Counted from the stretch's first letter, positions 1-8,542 are shown. The stretch is 64,000 nucleotides of DNA from an uncultured Pelagibacteraceae bacterium (GCA_902616645.1 CACMTO010000001.1:167907-231906); one strand, 5' to 3'. Numbers and translations are program-made. The notes: generated by a model not told the origin, from the letters alone.

Positions 1-2
1 AA

Positions 3-509
3 AAATATGGTAAACTCTTAGAAATTGAAAGTTTTAGGGAACAGGCCCCAATAAGGAACGATGCTGATGTAGTTTGGGATTTAGGAGTACATGATATTTC
101 AATTTTACGTTATTTACTAAATACGAACCCAAAAAAAATTAAGTCAGTGAAATATAATACAATTAAAACTAAAAAAAAGGATACTGCTTATATTAATTTA
201 GAATATAAAAATAATCTTAAAGTTTTTATAAAAAATTCGTGGATATCCCCACTAAAAATAAGACTTATAAAATTTAAATTTCAAAAAGCAATAATTATTT
301 GTGATGAAAACGAGCCAATATATAAATTAAAAGTTTTTACTAAAAAAAAACTATCATCCATTTATAAATTAGACTTACCTGAAATTGATTTATCAGAACC
401 ACTTTTTAATTTAATCAACTATGTATCAAAAAGTATAGAAACGAATAAAAATAAAATTTTTGAAAAAAAATTTAATATCGATGTAACAAAAGTTCTAGAG
501 AGAATTTGA
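3..509 (+). CDS. Gfo/Idh/MocA-family sugar oxidoreductase, 3' part only
   Basis: The reading frame is open from the first bases of the window to the TGA at 507-509, so this is the C-terminal part of a gene that starts upstream. The visible segment contains DVVWDLGVHDISIL (about residues 23-36 of the fragment), the conserved D-x-G-x-H-D-I block of the C-terminal domain of Gfo/Idh/MocA NAD(P)-dependent sugar dehydrogenases. The GTG at 147 in the same frame is internal and not a start. Immediately downstream is a DegT-type aminotransferase; a dehydrogenase plus aminotransferase pair is a usual route to keto- and then amino-sugar nucleotides for surface glycans, which is the inferred role. The Rossmann domain lies outside the window, so cofactor and substrate cannot be read. 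Confidence 0.8.
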   Translation, partial: KYGKLLEIESFREQAPIRNDADVVWDLGVHDISILRYLLNTNPKKIKSVKYNTIKTKKKDTAYINLEYKNNLKVFIKNSWISPLKIRLIKFKFQKAIIICDENEPIYKLKVFTKKKLSSIYKLDLPEIDLSEPLFNLINYVSKSIETNKNKIFEKKFNIDVTKVLERI

Positions 510-511
510 AA

Positions 512-1606
512 ATGATAAAATTTTTAGATCTATATAAACAAGATAAAATTTTACATAAAAAAATCTTAAAAAAAATAAGCAATTTATTTAAGAATGGGGA
601 TTTTATATTAGGAAAAGAAGTTCAAATATTTGAAAATGAATTTAGTAAATTTTGTGGATCTAAATATGCAATTAGTTGTGCTAATGGAACAGATGCCTTA
701 ACTTTAGCATTAAAGTCACTAAATTTACCAATAAATTCAGAAGTTTTATTACCCGCAATGACATACTGTTCTACAGCTTTTTCTATTGTTGAAGCAAATT
801 TAAAACCTGTTTTAGTTGATACAGGATATTTAAGTTCAACAATTTGCACAAAAGATTTAAGAAAAAAAATAAATAAAAAGACAAAGGTAATTTTACCTGT
901 GCATCTACATGGTTCTGTGGCTAATTTAAAAGAAATTAGAAAAATTATAAAAGGAAAAAAAATTTACTTGATAGATGATTGTGCCCAAGCACATGGAGCT
1001 TATGATGACACAAATACTCAAAAGAAAAAAATAGGTTCAACAACAGATATTTCCTGCTTTAGTTTGTATCCTGGAAAAAATCTAGGAGCTTATGGAGATG
1101 CAGGAATTATAACAACGAATAGTTTGAATTTATTTAAAAGATTAAGAAAATTAAGGAATCTAGGATCAGAAAAAAAATTTAAACACGAATTTATAGGCAT
1201 GAATAGTAGATTGGATACAATTCAAGCGATTATTTTAAACGAAAAACTAAAAAAACTTTCTAATAATAATTTCAAAAGAAGAAAAATAGCAAATTTTTAC
1301 AATCAAAATATTTCTAATCCTAAAATACAAAAGCTAAAATATTCAAAATCTTGTGTTTTTCATCAATATGTTATTTTAACAGAAAAAAGAGAAAAATTAA
1401 TAAAACTTTTGAATAAAAATAAAATTCAATATGGTTTTCATTATCCTAATGCAATACATCAATTAGATGTTTTTAAAAAATCGTTAGGAAAAAACAAATT
1501 TAAAAATGCTGAAAAACTTGCTAAAGATTCTATTAGCATACCTATTGATCCGAATTTAAAAACTAATGATATCAAAAAGATTGTAAAAGTTTTAAATAAT
1601 TTTTAA
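512..1606 (+). CDS. DegT/DnrJ/EryC1/StrS-family PLP sugar aminotransferase
   Basis: Predicted PLP-dependent aminotransferase that converts a nucleotide-linked keto sugar to an amino sugar. Visible family features are the SCANGTDALTLAL block (about residues 55-67), LIDDCAQAHGA (153-163) with the PLP-contacting Asp, and FSLYPGKNLGAYGDAG with the expected Schiff-base Lys at about 189. The 364-residue length is normal. The ATG at 512 is chosen over an in-frame TTG at 506, because it starts two bases after the upstream stop and MIKFLDL matches usual family starts. It is co-directional with the Gfo/Idh gene and two glycosyltransferases, so it most likely serves O-antigen or capsule synthesis. The exact sugar is unknown. 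Confidence 0.9.
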   Translation: MIKFLDLYKQDKILHKKILKKISNLFKNGDFILGKEVQIFENEFSKFCGSKYAISCANGTDALTLALKSLNLPINSEVLLPAMTYCSTAFSIVEANLKPVLVDTGYLSSTICTKDLRKKINKKTKVILPVHLHGSVANLKEIRKIIKGKKIYLIDDCAQAHGAYDDTNTQKKKIGSTTDISCFSLYPGKNLGAYGDAGIITTNSLNLFKRLRKLRNLGSEKKFKHEFIGMNSRLDTIQAIILNEKLKKLSNNNFKRRKIANFYNQNISNPKIQKLKYSKSCVFHQYVILTEKREKLIKLLNKNKIQYGFHYPNAIHQLDVFKKSLGKNKFKNAEKLAKDSISIPIDPNLKTNDIKKIVKVLNNF

Positions 1607-1610
1607 TAAA

Positions 1611-2639
1611 TTGAATAAAAAAAAAATTATAATATTTAAAAATGATGCTACTGGCGATTTAATTCATAGTAGAGAAGCAATTTATAATATTATAAATTCA
1701 AATAAAGACAAAGAAATTATTCTCTTTTTATCGGAAAGTAGTAAAGAATTTTCTTTTCTATTCCAAGAAAAAAATTTATCTATTAGATTTATAAAAAATA
1801 AACTTACTTTTGTAGATAAAATTAAAATTTTTTTATTTTTTTTTGATAAACATATTTACAAGACTTTTATTTTAACCCCAAAAAATTTTTATTTCTTTTT
1901 ACCTTTTATCTTTAAAAAGATAAAATTTTATGGTGTATGTATTGAGGATATTGACGATTATAATAGACCAAATCTTTTCCTTAAAAAATACTTATATAAA
2001 TTTGTTATCAATAAAAGAAATGCAATATTTAAAAGACAGTCAATTTTCGACTTACAAAATTTATTAATAGGAAAAGATTACAATCAGAATTATAAAATTG
2101 ATTTTAATCATAAATTCAAAGATAAATATACAAGTGATATTAAAGATTATTTTCATTTTCATATTAATCAAAAAAAATTTGATAAACTGGGTTGGAAAAT
2201 TTCTGATGTTCAAATTTTATTAAATGAATTACAAAAATATAAGAGGAAAATTATAATAACTAGAGATATAGAAAAAAATTTAAGAAACATGGAATATTAT
2301 AAAAAATACAATATTTACGATTTTAACAACTCAAAACTTATAAATAATATGTCAGATATCACTCTTATGGAAAATGTAGCTGGAAAAGATTTGTATAAGA
2401 TTATCAAAAACGCTTATAAAGTCATCGCTTTTCATGGAATGATAACAAGTTTTGCATGGATGGAGAAAAAAAATGTTATGGATCTTTATTTTTGTGAAAT
2501 TAATAACTGGAACGATTACAGAAAATATAGAAATTCCTTTTATGAGTTCAAACCATCTTATAAAGGGTATGACTTTATTATCCCTAGTAATGATATTCAC
2601 AAAACAATTAGAAAAATGAATTTTTTTTTAAAAAAGTAG
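1611..2639 (+). CDS. Putative glycosyltransferase, GT9 (heptosyltransferase)-like
   Basis: A 342-residue protein that begins IIIFKNDATGDLIHSREAIYNI (residues 6-27), resembling the N-terminal nucleotide-binding strand and G-D-L loop of GT9 heptosyltransferases. Near the C-terminus, an IAFHGMITSFAW segment lies where GT9 enzymes have their second conserved donor-binding block. There is no signal peptide or membrane segment. The start is TTG at 1611, four bases after the previous stop; no early in-frame ATG exists, so the TTG is likely real. Context (aminotransferase upstream, fucosyltransferase-like gene abutting downstream) supports surface-glycan assembly. The family call is tentative because overall similarity is weak by eye. 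Confidence 0.55.
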   Translation: MNKKKIIIFKNDATGDLIHSREAIYNIINSNKDKEIILFLSESSKEFSFLFQEKNLSIRFIKNKLTFVDKIKIFLFFFDKHIYKTFILTPKNFYFFLPFIFKKIKFYGVCIEDIDDYNRPNLFLKKYLYKFVINKRNAIFKRQSIFDLQNLLIGKDYNQNYKIDFNHKFKDKYTSDIKDYFHFHINQKKFDKLGWKISDVQILLNELQKYKRKIIITRDIEKNLRNMEYYKKYNIYDFNNSKLINNMSDITLMENVAGKDLYKIIKNAYKVIAFHGMITSFAWMEKKNVMDLYFCEINNWNDYRKYRNSFYEFKPSYKGYDFIIPSNDIHKTIRKMNFFLKK

Positions 2640-3578
2640 ATGAAAAAAAAAATTATTATTAGAATTTCAAATGAAATAGGTAATCAAATGTTTATGTTTG
2701 CTTCTGCCTTTTCAATTTCAAAAAAAATGGATCGCACTTTATTCATTGATAATGAGTCAGCTTTTTTATCAAAAAAAAATATAAGTAAATATGGTTTAAA
2801 TAATTTTAATATAAAAACTGAAATTGCAGGAAAAGAAAATAAATTTACTGATTTTTTGGGATATTCTAAACGTAAGTTTTTAAAAAGAACTGATTTTTTA
2901 AGATCAAAAAAATGTTTTTATATAGAACCAAAAAATAAAGACAAAATTTCCTCTTTTGATTTAAACTTTTTAGACCAGAAATTTTCTGACAATCTTTTTA
3001 TTGAAGGTCATTTTGAAAGTGAAAAGTATTTCATTGATTATAAAGATGAAATTTTATCGCAATTTAATTTTATTGACTCAAAAATGTATATGTTAAATCC
3101 TTTTTATTCTAAAATTCTCGATGGGGTTTCAGTAGGAATTTGTTTAAGGCAAAATCGTTTTTCTGAAGGAAAAGGAAAAAATAATTATTTAAATAAAATA
3201 AAATCAGAGAAATACACAAATGAACAAATTAATTACATCAATAAATCTGTGAATGAAATCAAGAAAAAATTAGACAATCCAAAATTTTACCTTTGGTCAA
3301 ATGATTTAAAAAATTTAGATAAACAAAAATTTGAGTTTGATTTTTTACCTGTTGATGTTTCAAATTATAATGAAAATTTGGATAAAAGATTACTTTCTCT
3401 TTTTTTGTTAAAAAGCTGTAAGCATTTTATTGTAATACCCTCGACTTTTAATTGGTGGGGAGCTTGGTTATCGGATAATAAAAATAAAATTATAATGAGA
3501 CCATCCGAAGTTTTTTTTTCAGATTTCAAAGTTAATAATACTGATTTTTGGCCCTCTAATTGGATTAAAATAACTTAA
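2640..3578 (+). CDS. GT11-family glycosyltransferase (alpha-1,2-fucosyltransferase-like)
   Basis: Length 312 and motif order match GT11 alpha-1,2-fucosyltransferases. GNQMFMFASAF (about 14-24) is the family's GNQ-x-F-x-Y/F-A start, and SCKHFIVIPSTFNWWGAWLS (about 259-278) is its C-terminal S-T-F-x-W-W-G-A-W-L block. The donor-binding block that usually reads HxRRGD is here ICLRQNRF (about 167-174): one Arg of the pair is kept, the His is Cys and the Asp is gone. The protein therefore belongs to the fold but may use another donor sugar than GDP-fucose. Its ATG directly follows the preceding stop codon, so the two transferases are surely co-transcribed. Confidence 0.8.
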   Translation: MKKKIIIRISNEIGNQMFMFASAFSISKKMDRTLFIDNESAFLSKKNISKYGLNNFNIKTEIAGKENKFTDFLGYSKRKFLKRTDFLRSKKCFYIEPKNKDKISSFDLNFLDQKFSDNLFIEGHFESEKYFIDYKDEILSQFNFIDSKMYMLNPFYSKILDGVSVGICLRQNRFSEGKGKNNYLNKIKSEKYTNEQINYINKSVNEIKKKLDNPKFYLWSNDLKNLDKQKFEFDFLPVDVSNYNENLDKRLLSLFLLKSCKHFIVIPSTFNWWGAWLSDNKNKIIMRPSEVFFSDFKVNNTDFWPSNWIKIT

Positions 3579-3609
3579 TTTACTTATAATTTTTGATATA
3601 AGGACTTTT

Positions 3610-3999
3610 ATGAATCATCAGTCAATTCAAATCGGATCAAATAGAAGTTTTGGAATAGTTTTTTTTATTTTTTTTCTGTTAATAGCATTATGGCCATTAT
3701 TAAATAATCATGAAATAAGATTGTGGTCACTTATAATTTCTTTAATTTTTTTAATCTTAGGAATTTTGAATTCAAAGTTATTAAGTCCTTTGAATAAATT
3801 ATGGATGAGATTTGGATTGTTACTTGGTAAAATTGTTTCACCAATTATTATGGGTATAATTTATTTTTTTGTTGTTACCCCAACAGGCTTAATAATGAAA
3901 ATTTTTCGTAAAGATCTGCTTTCTTTAAAAAAAAATGACGAGAAATCTTATTGGATAGAAAAAAATGATGAAAAATCAAATATGAAGAATCAATTTTAG
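3610..3999 (+). CDS. SxtJ-like membrane protein
   Basis: A 129-residue protein with an N-terminal amphipathic stretch, two adjacent membrane helices (about 15-33 and 39-57) and a third hydrophobic segment (about 75-99) ending in VVTPTGLIMKIFRKDLL. This layout and the F-x-x-T-P-x-G-L/I segment are those of the SxtJ family, found beside NodU/CmcH carbamoyltransferases and named for the saxitoxin cluster. Its biochemical role is not known. Here it is followed one base later by a DUF5989 gene and then by the carbamoyltransferase, the same trio seen in many bacteria. The C-terminus carries a duplicated EKxxDEKS-type hydrophilic stretch of no known function. Confidence 0.8.
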   Translation: MNHQSIQIGSNRSFGIVFFIFFLLIALWPLLNNHEIRLWSLIISLIFLILGILNSKLLSPLNKLWMRFGLLLGKIVSPIIMGIIYFFVVTPTGLIMKIFRKDLLSLKKNDEKSYWIEKNDEKSNMKNQF

Positions 4000-4000
4000 T

Positions 4001-4150
4001 ATGGAATTTATTAAAGAATTTTGGGAATTTTTAAAAATAAGAAAAAAATATTGGCTTTTACCTATTATTTTTGTCTTAGTTTTATTTGGAGGCCTAATAA
4101 TTTTAAGTCAGGGTTCAGCTGTAGCTCCATTTATATATACACTTTTTTAA
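4001..4150 (+). CDS. DUF5989 (SxtK-like) 49-residue membrane protein
   Basis: A 49-codon ORF, one base after the SxtJ-like stop and one base before the GTG of the carbamoyltransferase gene. It starts MEFIKEFWEFLKIRKKYWLL, an amphipathic helix with a basic cluster, then has one membrane helix (about 19-38) and ends QGSAVAPFIYTLF. This pattern is highly characteristic of the DUF5989 proteins that accompany SxtJ and SxtI-type carbamoyltransferases. Function is unknown; a membrane anchor or partner for the carbamoyltransferase is an inference from constant linkage. It is easily missed by gene callers with a length cutoff. Confidence 0.85.
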   Translation: MEFIKEFWEFLKIRKKYWLLPIIFVLVLFGGLIILSQGSAVAPFIYTLF

Positions 4151-4151
4151 C

Positions 4152-5990
4152 GTGATTACTATTTTAGGCATTTCTGCTTTTTATCATGATAGCGCTGCAG
4201 CGTTATTAATTGATGGAAAAATTATCGCCGCAGCACAAGAGGAAAGATTTACTAGAATTAAACACGACTCAAATTATCCTCGTCATGCTATAAATTTTGT
4301 TTTAAAAAAAGCAAATTTGAAATTAAGTAATTTAGATAAAATTGTTTTTTTTGAAAAACCTTTTTTGAAATTTGAAAGATTGTTAGAAACCTATGTTGCT
4401 TTTGCACCTAAAGGTTTTGAGTCATTTTGTAAAGCAATGCCGATATGGCTTAAAGAAAAACTTTTTCAAAAAAAATTACTTATAGATGAATTAAATAAAC
4501 ACGATAAAGATTTTAACCAAGATGGTAAACTTTTTTTTTCTGAGCATCATCTTAGTCATGCGGCTAGCGCATTTTATCCATCTCCGTTTAAAGAAGCTAT
4601 AATATTAACAGCAGATGGGGTAGGAGAGTGGGCTACTACTACAGTTGCAATAGGGAAAAACGAAAATTTGAAAATAAAAAAAGAGTTACATTTTCCACAT
4701 TCATTAGGATTATTATATTCAGCTTTTACCTATTTTACTGGATTTAAAGTAAATTCCGGTGAATATAAATTAATGGGTCTCGCTCCTTACGGTGACCCAA
4801 TATACGAAAAAAAAATCGTAAACAATTTAATAGATATTAAAGAGGATGGGACCTTCAAGCTTGATCAAAGTTATTTTAATTATGCAACTGGCCTAACAAT
4901 GACAAATAATAAATTTCATAAACTATTTGGAAAGAGTCCTAGAAATCCTAAAATAGAAAATATAACACAATTTCATATGGATATAGCTGCTTCAATTCAA
5001 TTAGTCACAGAAAATATAATGTTGAAATTAGCCAGATCTCTTAGAAATGAATATCAAATTAAGAATTTGTGTCTTTCAGGAGGTGTAGCATTAAATTGTG
5101 TCGCAAATGGAAAAATTTTGAAAGAAAACATTTTTGAAAATATTTGGATTCAACCTGCATCTGGTGATGCTGGAGGTTCACTTGGAGCAGCTTTAGCTTA
5201 TTGGCATCTTGAGGGAAAAAAAGAGAGAGTTATTAATCCAGAGGATGACATGCAAGGTTCTTATTTAGGGCCTGAATTTACAAATATTGAAATTGAAAAT
5301 GAGTTAAAAAATCTAGGAGCTAATTTTGAAAAATTAGATGATAATGAAATAATTGAAAAAACATCTAGTGACCTATCAAATAATATGGCTATTGGTTGGT
5401 TTCAGGGTCGAATGGAATTTGGACCAAGAGCACTTGGGTCTAGATCAATTCTTGGTGATCCAAGAAATTCTGACACACAAAAAAATTTGAATTTAAAGGT
5501 CAAATTTAGAGAAAGTTTTAGACCTTTTGCGCCATCTATAATCGAAGAAGATCTTGGTGAGTGGTTTGAAATCAAATCTAAAAGTCCATATATGCTTTTA
5601 GTATCTAATATAAATAAAGAAAAAATAATCAAAATGACTGATCAGGAAAAGAGTTTGTTTGGTATAGAAAAACTTAATATTAAAAGATCGTCCATACCAG
5701 CAGTGACACATGTTGATTATTCAGCTAGAATACAAACTGTAAATAAAAAAACAAATGTTAGATTTTATAATTTGATTAAATCTTTTAAAAAAAAAACAGG
5801 GTGTCCTGTTATTGTCAATACATCATTTAATGTAAGAGGTGAACCGATTGTAAATACCCCAACAGATGCTTTTAACTGTTTTATGGGTACAAATTTAGAT
5901 AAGTTAGTTATAGGTAATTTTTACTTAGATAAAAGTAGACAAGATCCTAAATTAAAAATCGACTATTCGAGTAAATTTGAACTTGATTAA
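4152..5990 (+). CDS. O-carbamoyltransferase, NodU/CmcH/SxtI type
   Basis: A 612-residue enzyme predicted to carbamoylate a hydroxyl group using carbamoyl phosphate and ATP. The N-terminal Kae1-like domain starts ILGISAFYHDSAAALLIDG and carries the metal-binding HHLSHAASAF block (about 132-141). LSGGVALNCVANGKI (about residue 310) and the C-terminal YrdC-like GRMEFGPRALGSRSIL block (about 422-437) are both intact. The start is GTG at 4152, directly following the DUF5989 stop. Given the glycosyltransferases upstream, the likely substrate is a sugar of the surface glycan, as for NodU, rather than a small-molecule toxin. The next gene's ATG overlaps the stop by one base. Confidence 0.92.
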   Translation: MITILGISAFYHDSAAALLIDGKIIAAAQEERFTRIKHDSNYPRHAINFVLKKANLKLSNLDKIVFFEKPFLKFERLLETYVAFAPKGFESFCKAMPIWLKEKLFQKKLLIDELNKHDKDFNQDGKLFFSEHHLSHAASAFYPSPFKEAIILTADGVGEWATTTVAIGKNENLKIKKELHFPHSLGLLYSAFTYFTGFKVNSGEYKLMGLAPYGDPIYEKKIVNNLIDIKEDGTFKLDQSYFNYATGLTMTNNKFHKLFGKSPRNPKIENITQFHMDIAASIQLVTENIMLKLARSLRNEYQIKNLCLSGGVALNCVANGKILKENIFENIWIQPASGDAGGSLGAALAYWHLEGKKERVINPEDDMQGSYLGPEFTNIEIENELKNLGANFEKLDDNEIIEKTSSDLSNNMAIGWFQGRMEFGPRALGSRSILGDPRNSDTQKNLNLKVKFRESFRPFAPSIIEEDLGEWFEIKSKSPYMLLVSNINKEKIIKMTDQEKSLFGIEKLNIKRSSIPAVTHVDYSARIQTVNKKTNVRFYNLIKSFKKKTGCPVIVNTSFNVRGEPIVNTPTDAFNCFMGTNLDKLVIGNFYLDKSRQDPKLKIDYSSKFELD

Positions 5991-6886
5991 TGGAAATTTA
6001 TATTAAAATTTTTGAAGTTATATTTCCAGTTTTTTTTGTTATTGGAATTGGATATTATTTAGGAAAAAAAAATCCTAAATTTGATACTAATTTTATTACT
6101 AATTTTGCAGGCAATATAGGTACACCTGCTATGATTTTTTATACTGTAACCACTACTGGAATTACTCTAGAAATTTTTATCAATTATTTCTTTTATGCTA
6201 TTATGATGATAGGTGGCTTTGCCGTTATTGGATTAGTATTACTTTTTTTCTTAAAAAAAGATTTAAGTATGGAATTACCACCATTGATACTTCCAAATAC
6301 AGGTAATATGGGCGTCCCTATTTGTCTTTTCGCTTATGGCACTCAAGGTTTAGGAGTAGCTTCTGCGGTTGCATCAGTGATTATTTTATTTCATTTTACT
6401 TTAGGTGTATTTCTAGCCAAAAAAAAATTTTCATTTGATATTCTTATTAAAAGTCCACCTGTTTATGCAATAATTGTGTCTGTTTTTTTCTTGTACTTTC
6501 AAATTAAAACTCCAATATTTTTAGAAAACACCACTTTTTTATTGACCTATGCAACTATTTTCTTAGTTTTAATGTCTCTAGGGATTGCATTGACACGATT
6601 TAAATTTTCAATGAAAGACTCAATAATTATGTCCTTATGTAGGGTTTTAATAGGACCTATTATCGCTTATTCTATTATATATAATTTCAAATTATCTGGA
6701 TTAGCTGCCGGTGTACTACTTATACAAAGTGCTATGCCAAGCGCTATTTTAAATTATTTAGTTGGCAGCATGTATTCACCAAAAAAGGTAGTCGATAATA
6801 TAGCTAGCACCATTGTAATATCGACTTTAATATCATTTATAACAATTCCTATAGTAGTTTTCTTTGCTTTAAAATACTTTAATTAA
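5990..6886 (+). CDS. AEC-family (auxin efflux carrier type) transporter
   Basis: A 298-residue integral membrane protein with about ten hydrophobic helices in two five-helix halves. Typical AEC features are the start IKIFEVIFPVFFVIGIGYYLG, LPNTGNMGVPICLFAYG (about 101-117) in the crossover of the first half, and QSAMPSAILNYLVGSMY (about 247-263) in the second. Members export or import small organic anions by secondary transport; the substrate here cannot be predicted. Its ATG shares one base with the stop of the carbamoyltransferase gene, so it may be co-transcribed with the glycan island although its role is probably separate. Confidence 0.88.
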   Translation: MEIYIKIFEVIFPVFFVIGIGYYLGKKNPKFDTNFITNFAGNIGTPAMIFYTVTTTGITLEIFINYFFYAIMMIGGFAVIGLVLLFFLKKDLSMELPPLILPNTGNMGVPICLFAYGTQGLGVASAVASVIILFHFTLGVFLAKKKFSFDILIKSPPVYAIIVSVFFLYFQIKTPIFLENTTFLLTYATIFLVLMSLGIALTRFKFSMKDSIIMSLCRVLIGPIIAYSIIYNFKLSGLAAGVLLIQSAMPSAILNYLVGSMYSPKKVVDNIASTIVISTLISFITIPIVVFFALKYFN

Positions 6887-6906
6887 TCTATATATCCTTT
6901 GTATTT

Positions 6907-7758
6907 ATGAAGGCTATAATATTTAATCTTTTGGCATGGGTGATGCTTCCAATTATGGATGGATTTGCAAAATATTTAAGCACAGATCTTCCAGTGTTAC
7001 AAATTACATGGGCCAGATATTTTTTTACTGTAGCTTTTACTTTACCACTAATGTTTTTCTTTTTTAGAGAAAAACTTGTTTGGACTGATAAGCCAAAATT
7101 ACAATTGATTAGAGGTTTAATTCTTTTGGCAGCCAATATATGTTTCTTTTATGCAATTTCTGTAATTTCTCTTGCAAAAGCATTAACTTTAGCTTTTATT
7201 GCACCTTTAATTGTTACTACTTTTTCTCCGATCTTCTTGAATGAGAAAGTAGGATTAAGAAGATGGTCCGCAGTTATTATAGGATTTATAGGTTCTTTGG
7301 TTGTTATAAGGCCTGGATATGTCGAAATCAATTTAGCAAGCATAGCAGCTCTTGGAACAGGTGTCATGTATGGTTTTTATCTAATTATCACTCGTAAACT
7401 TAGCACCTCAGATAATCCTTTATTAACTTTATTATTGACAGGTGTAGTAGGGGCCACAATTATTTCTACTGTAATGCCATTCGTATGGGTTAAACCATCA
7501 CTTAATCAATGGTCAATAATGGCTGCGATAGGTATTTTTGCATGTATAGGGCATTTATTTATCATATTGTCCCTTAAATATGCTGATGCATCAAAGTTAG
7601 CTCCATTTAGCTATTTTGAGATTGTTACAAATATTATTATAGGCTATTATTTCTTTAATGATTTCCCTGATAATTCGACCTTCTTTGGATTATTTATTAT
7701 TGTTTTAAGTGGTATTTACATCTCAAGGAGAGAAAATCTGGTTAAAAAAATTAAATAA
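6907..7758 (+). CDS. DMT-superfamily (EamA) transporter
   Basis: A 283-residue protein with ten predicted membrane helices formed by two EamA repeats. The first repeat covers about residues 1-135 and contains the RYFFTVAFTLPLMFFFF and ALTLAFIAPLIVTTFSPIFLNEKVG segments, the latter being the signature end of the EamA repeat. The second covers about 145-275 and ends with the KLAPFSYFEIVTNIIIGYYFFND equivalent. Family members exchange amino acids, nucleosides or other metabolites across the inner membrane; substrate unknown. It lies 20 bases after the AEC transporter and is the last gene before a long non-coding stretch. Confidence 0.88.
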   Translation: MKAIIFNLLAWVMLPIMDGFAKYLSTDLPVLQITWARYFFTVAFTLPLMFFFFREKLVWTDKPKLQLIRGLILLAANICFFYAISVISLAKALTLAFIAPLIVTTFSPIFLNEKVGLRRWSAVIIGFIGSLVVIRPGYVEINLASIAALGTGVMYGFYLIITRKLSTSDNPLLTLLLTGVVGATIISTVMPFVWVKPSLNQWSIMAAIGIFACIGHLFIILSLKYADASKLAPFSYFEIVTNIIIGYYFFNDFPDNSTFFGLFIIVLSGIYISRRENLVKKIK

Positions 7759-8163
7759 TAGGTATTATTTATTTACTAATATCTAAAGTATTACATTAAG
7801 TATCACATTTAAACTATTGTTTTTATTTAAATTTTTGCAATTTAGATTTAAATAAATTATTACAAAATTTTAAAAATTTTAAAATTAAAAAATCACAAAA
7901 AAATATAAAACGCTTTGAGTTAAGGTTAAATTATGGTGAATATTAAATAATCCAATAAAATAAAGACTTTTAAAGATTTTAAATATAGAATTTTTTGAAA
8001 AATAAGGTGGTCTTAAAGCTTTGATATAGTTAAATAGTAGAGTGTTGCACAAATTGAATATACCATTTAAACGGCCATAGAGGGGTCTATTTTAGGAGTC
8101 TTATCATATATGGTACAACTGAAGGGTGAATTATGACATTTTACAAGAATTCGAATTTTAAGG
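7759..8163. other. Non-coding stretch with a possible structured element
   Basis: No credible reading frame of more than about 20 codons was found on either strand. Positions 7780-7990 are almost pure A/T with no clear signal. From 8041 the composition changes and pairings can be drawn: TACCAT (8061-8066) with ATGGTA (8110-8115), flanked by GTTG (8044-8047) with CAAC (8116-8119), and inside them a hairpin ATAGA-GGGG-TCTAT (8077-8090). A 14-codon ORF beginning ATG at 8133 after an AGGG is probably chance. The stretch may contain a leader, a small RNA or the scar of an integration event, since a recombinase gene lies 900 bases downstream. Confidence 0.4.
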
Positions 8164-8216
8164 TCAAAAAATCTTGATTTTGCTTGTTTTTTTTAATGAA
8201 AAAAGCCTCAAAATCA
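8164..8216 (-). terminator. Intrinsic terminator of the alkyltransferase gene
   Basis: Read on the minus strand, TGATTTTG (8216-8209) and CAAAATCA (8182-8175) form a perfect 8-bp stem. Inside it a GCTTTTTT/AAAAAAAAC run pairs further around a CATT loop. The hairpin is followed by AGATTTTTT. It begins three bases after the stop codon of the 8219-8497 gene, as expected for its transcription end. Confidence 0.75.
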
Positions 8217-8218
8217 GT

Positions 8219-8497
8219 CTAAATTACTACTTTTTCAGATCTAAGTAATCTTAGCTTTTCCTTAATTCCACCTTTTCCTGAATAGCCTCCAAGGGCTCCA
8301 TTTGATTTAATTACTCTATGACAGGGTATTTTTGGGGCATATGGGTTTTTAGCACAAGCATTAGCTACAGCACGAGCTGATTTTGGGCTTTTTATACCAA
8401 TAGCTACCTGTTTATAGGTTTCAACCTTACCTTTAGGTATGGTTTTGAGATATTTCCAAACTTTTAATTGAAATTTAGTAGGGGATATTCGTTTCAT
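8219..8497 (-). CDS. ogt: Short methylated-DNA-protein-cysteine methyltransferase (MGMT family)
   Basis: A 92-residue protein consisting only of the C-terminal DNA-binding/active-site domain of O6-alkylguanine-DNA alkyltransferases. It has FQLKVWKYLKTIPKGKVETYKQVA (about 9-32), SARAVANACAKNP with the Arg finger (40-52), and IPCHRVIKSNGALGGYSGKGG (57-77) with the acceptor Cys at 59. The N-terminal domain of full-length Ada-C/Ogt (about 160-180 residues) is absent. Alkyltransferase-like (ATL) proteins are similarly short but have Trp at the Cys position, so this one should be able to accept alkyl groups. It would repair O6-alkylguanine in a single-turnover reaction. An AGGA lies about nine bases before the ATG, overlapping the base of an upstream terminator hairpin. 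Confidence 0.85.
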   Translation of the reverse strand: MKRISPTKFQLKVWKYLKTIPKGKVETYKQVAIGIKSPKSARAVANACAKNPYAPKIPCHRVIKSNGALGGYSGKGGIKEKLRLLRSEKVVI

Positions 8498-8542
8498 AAA
8501 AAAAATCCTGATTCTTCACACTTTTTAAGGTGTAAAGATCAG
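8498..8542 (-). terminator. Strong intrinsic terminator directly upstream of the alkyltransferase ATG
   Basis: On the minus strand, CTGATCTTTACAC (from 8542) pairs with GTGTGAAGAATCAG (ending 8508), about 13 pairs with one bulge and a G-T pair around an A-rich loop. The hairpin is followed by GATTTTTTTT that runs into the ATG at 8497. It either ends a small RNA encoded at 8543-8690 or acts as an attenuator for the alkyltransferase gene. Confidence 0.65.

Noticed and set aside
147..509. Separate 120-residue gene starting at GTG 147
   Set aside because: The frame continues upstream without a stop to the window edge and the upstream part has the Gfo/Idh D-L-G-V-H-D motif, so the GTG is internal.
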